Shown: positions 5,087 through 8,862 of the stretch, in pieces | Layout: the number at the start of each line of letters is the position of its first letter | How positions within the stretch are numbered: the first letter of the stretch is position 1 | DNA from: JANXLS01 sp038227045 | Lineage (GTDB): Bacteria > Planctomycetota > SZUA-567 > H5-PLA8 | NCBI GenBank assembly: GCA_038227045.1 | Contig: JBBRQD010000172.1 | Coordinates: forward strand, 1-8,862 | DNA: 8,862 bases | Direction of reading: 5' to 3' | The notes under the pieces: model-generated | Databases searched by the model: none | What the model saw: the letters and a program-made list of their open reading frames with translations, nothing else | What the model was told of the DNA's origin: nothing | Made by a program: the position numbers and the translations under genes

Positions 5087-8000
5087 ATGCCCAAACGCGC
5101 CTCAAAGAGACTCTCCGCCGTTGCATCGTCCGCCGCACTCCCTGCGCATCCCGCCGCCGTGTATCAGACGCATCTGATCGACGCCGGCGAGGCCAAAAAG
5201 CGCGGCATCCGGCCGATTCATAAGCTGCTCGTCGCCAACCGCAGCGAAATTGCCATCCGCGTCTTTCGCGCGTGCAACGAAATGGGCATTGTCACCGTCG
5301 GCATTTACAGCGAGGAAGACAAGCTCGCGTTGCACCGTTACAAATGCGACGAGGCCTACCAGATCGGTGCGGGCAAAGGCCCCGTTGCGGCGTATCTGGG
5401 CATGGATGAAATCGTGCAACTGGCGCTCGAAAAAGGCGTCGACGCGATCCATCCCGGCTACGGATTTCTCTCCGAGAACAGCGAATTCGCGACGAAAGTT
5501 ATCGCGGCCGGGCTGATCTGGGTCGGACCCGATCCCAGCGTCATGGCCAAAGTCTCCGACAAAGTCAGCGCGCGCAAGCTGGCGCTCAGCCTGGGTCTGC
5601 CCGTCATTCCCGGCACGCCTGGCCCAGTCGAATCGGTTAATCATGCGCTCAAGTTCGCCAACGCCTGCGGCTATCCCGTTATGATCAAGGCCAGCCACGG
5701 CGGCGGCGGGCGCGGCATCCGCGCGGTCAGCAACGACGCCGAATTGCGCGAGATGCTCCCGGCGGCGCAGCGCGAGGCGTTGAACGCGTTCGGCAACGAC
5801 GAATGCTTCATCGAAAAACGGATCATCAAGCCCAAGCATCTCGAAGTGCAAATCCTCGGCGACATGCACGGCCATGTGTTGCATCTCTTTGAACGCGATT
5901 GTTCGATCCAGCGGCGCAACCAGAAAGTTATCGAATTCGCGCCCAGCATGGCTTTGAATGCCAAACAACGCAATGACCTCTGCAACATGGCGGTGAAATT
6001 CGCCAGCGCGGCGGGCTATCAGAACGCGGGCACCGTCGAATTTTTGATGGATCCGAAAACGGGCGCGATTTACCTGATCGAAATGAACACGCGCATCCAA
6101 GTGGAACACACCGTCACCGAAATGGTGACGGGCGTCGATCTGGTGCAGGCTCAGATTCGTATCGCTGAAGGCTACAAACTCAGCGACCCGCAAACCCGCG
6201 TCCCGGCTCAAGACAAGATTGAGCTGAAAGGCTATGCGATCCAGGCGCGCATCACGACCGAAAACCCCGCAAAGAATTTCACGCCCGATTACGGTCGCAT
6301 GAGTACCTATCGTTCGGCGGCGGGCTTCGGCATCCGGCTCGATGGCGGCACGGCCTTCGGCGGCGCGGTGATCACACCGTATTACGATTCCTTGCTGGTG
6401 AAGACGACAAGCCTTGGCAGCGATTTCCTCGAGGCTGCCGCGCGCTTATATCGCGCGCTCAGCGAATTCCGCATTCGCGGCCTGTCGAGCAACATTCCGT
6501 TTTTGCAGAACGTGCTGCGCCATCCGGATTTTCTCGCCGGGCAATGCGACACGGGTTTCATCGAAGCCAACCCCAGCCTGTTCACTTGGCGGGAACCGCG
6601 CGACCGGGCCAACAAGCTGCTGAATTTCATTGCGGAAATCACGGTCAACGGCAACCCGATCGTCGGCGAGGGACTCAACGCGCCCGTGCACGCGACCGTT
6701 CCGGCCGCGCCAATGGCCGAAGCCGCGAGCACTGGCAGCATACGGCCGCTGCCAGTGGCACACGACTTCTGCGCGCCGGGAATTCCCAGCGGCACGAAAC
6801 AGATCCTGCAGCGCGAAGGCCCTGCGGGCCTGGCGAAATGGGCGCGTGCTCAGAAGAAACTACTCGTCACCGACACGACGTTCCGCGACGCGCACCAATC
6901 GCTGTTGGCCACGCGCATGCGCAGTTACGACATGCTGGCGGTCTCCGATTTCTACGCGCGCCGCTGCTCCGATCTCTTCAGTATGGAAATGTGGGGCGGC
7001 GCGACGTTTGACACGGCGATGCGCTTCTTAAAGGAGTGCCCGTGGGACCGCCTCGTGCGGCTGCGCGAAAAGATTCCCAATATTCTTTTCCAGATGCTGG
7101 TGCGGGGTTCGTCGGCGGTCGGCTATACGAATTACCCCGACAACGTCGTCGTCGAATTCATCAAGGAATCGGCTCAGGCCGGCATGGATATTTTCCGCAT
7201 CTTCGACTGTTTGAACTGGATGCCTGGATTGGAAGTGGCCATCGACGCGGTACTGAAGACTGATCGCATTTGCGAAGCGGCGATCTGTTACACGGCGGAC
7301 ATCAACGATCCGGCGCGCAGCAAATACGATCTGAAATATTACGTGACCATGGCCAAGGAACTGGTCAAGCGCGGCACGCATATCATTGGCATTAAAGATA
7401 TGGCCGGCCTGTGCAAGCCTTACGCCGCCGAAAAACTGGTGAAAACGCTGCGCGAAGAAGTCGGCGTGCCGGTGCATTTCCACACGCATGACACCTGCGG
7501 CACACAGGGCGCGTCGATCCTGAAGGCTGCCGAAGCCGGTGTGGATGCCGCCGACATGGCTATCGCCAGCATGAGCGGCCTGACCAGCCAGCCGAATCTG
7601 AATGCGCTCGTATCGCAGCTTGGGGGCGGCCCGCGCGATACTGGACTGGACTTGCCGGCGCTGAACAAGATCGGCGACTACTTCGAAAACGTGCGCAAAT
7701 TCTACTACCCGTTCGAAAGCGACATGAAAGCCGGGACGGCGGAAGTCTACGAACACGAAATGCCCGGCGGACAGTACACGAACCTGCAGCAGCAGGCTCA
7801 ATCGCTGGGGCTGGCCGACCGCTGGGAGGAGATCAAGCGCGAATACCGCGCGGTGAATTTCCTCTTCGGCGACATCGTCAAAGTCACGCCCAGTTCCAAA
7901 GTCGTCGGCGACATGGCGCTGTTCCTCGTGACCAATCGCTTGAAATCCGAAGACGTGGTCGAGAAGGGCAAGCACCTGAGCTTCCCGGAATCGGTCGTGC

Positions 8001-8701
8001 AATTCTTCGAAGGGCACATCGGTTTTCCGCCCGGCGGTTTCGACCCGAAATTGCAGGCGGTGATACTAAAGGACCGCAAGCCGCTGGCAAAACGTGCCGG
8101 CGCGATGTTGCCGCCGATCGATTTGAAAGGCTTGCACGGTACGCTGACCAAGAGTTTCGGCGCGGAAATTTCCAGCCGCGACGCGCTCTCCGCCGCGCTG
8201 TACGACAAAGTCTTCAACGACTTCGCCAATTCGCGCAAGCTGTACGGCGACGCGACGCCGATCCCGACGAAGAACTTCTTGTTCGGCATGGACATCGACG
8301 AGGAGATCAAAGTCGAGATCGAGCCGGGCAAGACGCTGATCGTGAAATTGATCTCCGTCGCCGAACCGGCCAAAGACGGAACGCGCAAAGTCTACTTCGA
8401 ACTCAATGGCATGCCGCGCGAAGTGGCGATCAAAGACAAACTGGTGAAATCCGCCGCGGTGATGAAACAGAAAGCCGATCCGGGCAACGCGCACCACCTC
8501 GGCGCGGGCATGCCGGGTTTGATCGCCGATGTCAAGGTGACCAAGGGCGCGGAAGTCAAAAAGAACGATGTGCTGATGGTGCTGGAGGCGATGAAGATGC
8601 AGGTCAACGTCGCGGCCCCGAAAGACGGCGTTGTCCGCGATGTGCCACTGAAGAAGGGGGATATTGTCGAGACCGGTGATTTGCTGGTGGTCTTCGAATA
8701 A
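5087..8701 (+). CDS. pyc: Pyruvate carboxylase, single-chain
   Basis: A 1204-residue biotin enzyme that makes oxaloacetate from pyruvate, bicarbonate and ATP in the cytoplasm, refilling the TCA cycle and feeding gluconeogenesis. The biotin carboxylase part (about 43-500) has PIHKLLVANRSEIAIRVFRA, the ATP-grasp loop MIKASHGGGGRGI (H204) and MNTRIQVEHTVTEMVTG (N334, R336, E340), where EHT is usual for pyruvate carboxylases. The carboxyltransferase part starts TDTTFRDAHQS (metal-binding D596), carries GIKDMAG with K770 as the likely carboxylated lysine, and HFHTHDT with metal ligands H799 and H801. A conserved PYC/OADA region follows to about 1080. The biotinyl domain ends the chain: LEAMKMQV with biotinyl K1170, 34 residues from the C-terminus. 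All key residues are present. The family is usually about 1150 residues; the extra length includes some 40 N-terminal residues and an Ala/Pro-rich linker near 535-570. The start at 5087 has only a weak CCGGA upstream; the frame is open from 4946, and GTG at 5159 is an alternative. It appears to be transcribed alone. Confidence 0.97.
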   Translation: MPKRASKRLSAVASSAALPAHPAAVYQTHLIDAGEAKKRGIRPIHKLLVANRSEIAIRVFRACNEMGIVTVGIYSEEDKLALHRYKCDEAYQIGAGKGPVAAYLGMDEIVQLALEKGVDAIHPGYGFLSENSEFATKVIAAGLIWVGPDPSVMAKVSDKVSARKLALSLGLPVIPGTPGPVESVNHALKFANACGYPVMIKASHGGGGRGIRAVSNDAELREMLPAAQREALNAFGNDECFIEKRIIKPKHLEVQILGDMHGHVLHLFERDCSIQRRNQKVIEFAPSMALNAKQRNDLCNMAVKFASAAGYQNAGTVEFLMDPKTGAIYLIEMNTRIQVEHTVTEMVTGVDLVQAQIRIAEGYKLSDPQTRVPAQDKIELKGYAIQARITTENPAKNFTPDYGRMSTYRSAAGFGIRLDGGTAFGGAVITPYYDSLLVKTTSLGSDFLEAAARLYRALSEFRIRGLSSNIPFLQNVLRHPDFLAGQCDTGFIEANPSLFTWREPRDRANKLLNFIAEITVNGNPIVGEGLNAPVHATVPAAPMAEAASTGSIRPLPVAHDFCAPGIPSGTKQILQREGPAGLAKWARAQKKLLVTDTTFRDAHQSLLATRMRSYDMLAVSDFYARRCSDLFSMEMWGGATFDTAMRFLKECPWDRLVRLREKIPNILFQMLVRGSSAVGYTNYPDNVVVEFIKESAQAGMDIFRIFDCLNWMPGLEVAIDAVLKTDRICEAAICYTADINDPARSKYDLKYYVTMAKELVKRGTHIIGIKDMAGLCKPYAAEKLVKTLREEVGVPVHFHTHDTCGTQGASILKAAEAGVDAADMAIASMSGLTSQPNLNALVSQLGGGPRDTGLDLPALNKIGDYFENVRKFYYPFESDMKAGTAEVYEHEMPGGQYTNLQQQAQSLGLADRWEEIKREYRAVNFLFGDIVKVTPSSKVVGDMALFLVTNRLKSEDVVEKGKHLSFPESVVQFFEGHIGFPPGGFDPKLQAVILKDRKPLAKRAGAMLPPIDLKGLHGTLTKSFGAEISSRDALSAALYDKVFNDFANSRKLYGDATPIPTKNFLFGMDIDEEIKVEIEPGKTLIVKLISVAEPAKDGTRKVYFELNGMPREVAIKDKLVKSAAVMKQKADPGNAHHLGAGMPGLIADVKVTKGAEVKKNDVLMVLEAMKMQVNVAAPKDGVVRDVPLKKGDIVETGDLLVVFE

Positions 8702-8862
8702 CTGCGGGAACCGCGGAAACGGCTATTGACCCGCGCATTTCTAAAGCATCATTCTCGCTTGCGGCGGGCGGCGTTGAACTTCGTTGGTCTCGCACGGCGT
8801 ATCTTCCCAATACGCCTTTGCTCGACCGCCTCGTTCAACTTGCCCGGCGCGGCGCGATAATG
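8702..8862. other. Region after pyc with nested inverted repeats and no clear gene
   Basis: No strong terminator follows pyc; a 4-bp GC hairpin at 8704-8714 has no T run. Nested complementary blocks occur further on: GTTGAAC at 8773-8779 with GTTCAAC at 8833-8839, GGTC at 8786-8789 with GACC at 8824-8827, and GGCGTAT at 8796-8802 with ATACGCC at 8810-8816. The innermost stem is followed by TTTG on the plus strand, so it could act as a weak terminator. Two minus-strand frames enter from the right edge and stop at 8749-8751 and about 8742; neither product is recognisable. The window ends on an ATG at 8860-8862 with no ribosome binding site. Confidence 0.4.
8773..8839. repeat. Nested imperfect inverted repeat downstream of pyc
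   Basis: Three complementary block pairs (7, 4 and 7 bp) are nested around a 7-base loop at 8803-8809, so the 67-base stretch can fold into one long interrupted hairpin. Its place in an intergenic gap fits either a transcription end signal for pyc or one copy of a dispersed palindromic repeat. The sequence alone does not decide between them. Confidence 0.45.

Noticed and set aside
5102..6211. Long minus-strand open frame opposite the biotin carboxylase part of pyc (369 codons)
   Set aside because: It mirrors a strongly conserved plus-strand coding region, its product is unrecognisable and rich in His, Arg and Asp as antisense frames in GC-rich genes often are, and it has no context of its own.
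7028..8017. Long minus-strand open frame opposite the carboxyltransferase part of pyc (329 codons)
   Set aside because: Same reasoning: the plus strand encodes all catalytic motifs here and the antisense product shows no domain.
8749..8862. Minus-strand frame entering from the right edge with a basic end
   Set aside because: It is only 37 codons, another frame is equally open, and it overlaps the nested inverted repeats. No product could be recognised.

Overview
The window looks like chromosomal DNA of a moderately GC-rich, free-living Gram-negative bacterium. Three products carry export signals and two others are membrane proteins. The best guess is a member of the Planctomycetota/Verrucomicrobiota group. 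That rests on the mix of genes (an 'addiction module component' antitoxin, an exported Dabb protein, a HupE-N-like exported protein, a one-chain pyruvate carboxylase) and on TGACAAA heptad repeats of a kind recalled from such genomes. It is inference without a marker gene.

Left part (1-1391), minus strand: a glycine-zipper stress-type protein (813-1391) is followed by a small exported BON-domain protein (311-721). An 8-bp hairpin (775-794) lies between them, and a strong Rho-independent terminator (239-270) follows the BON gene. Both look like envelope or stress proteins. Positions 1-238 hold no gene that can be defended. The 423-bp gap at 1392-1814 holds two clear palindromes (1427-1451 and 1779-1792) and no convincing gene.

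Middle part (1815-4354), plus strand: an exported Dabb-domain protein (1815-2198), then a 106-bp imperfect inverted repeat of TGACAAA heptads (2202-2307). The right arm of this repeat supplies the start codon of a signal-peptide and single-anchor protein (2277-3041), whose ectodomain resembles the N-terminal part of HupE/UreJ-like proteins. A CPA2 cation:proton antiporter gene follows (3161-4354). Its reading frame is open, but it appears to lack about 50 residues that the family normally has between two conserved blocks.

Toxin-antitoxin remnant (4383-4904), minus strand: an intact antitoxin overlaps by 4 bp a ParE/RelE-type toxin gene that is split between two frames. The antitoxin survives while the toxin is probably dead, unless the frameshift is a sequencing error.

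Right part (5087-8701), plus strand: a complete single-polypeptide pyruvate carboxylase (biotin carboxylase, carboxyltransferase and biotinyl domains), with a plausible promoter at 4998-5025. It makes oxaloacetate from pyruvate. The last 160 bp hold nested inverted repeats and no gene that can be defended.

No new multi-gene system is visible. The most unusual points are the gapped antiporter, the frameshifted toxin beside an intact antitoxin, and the heptad inverted repeat that has taken over a gene start.
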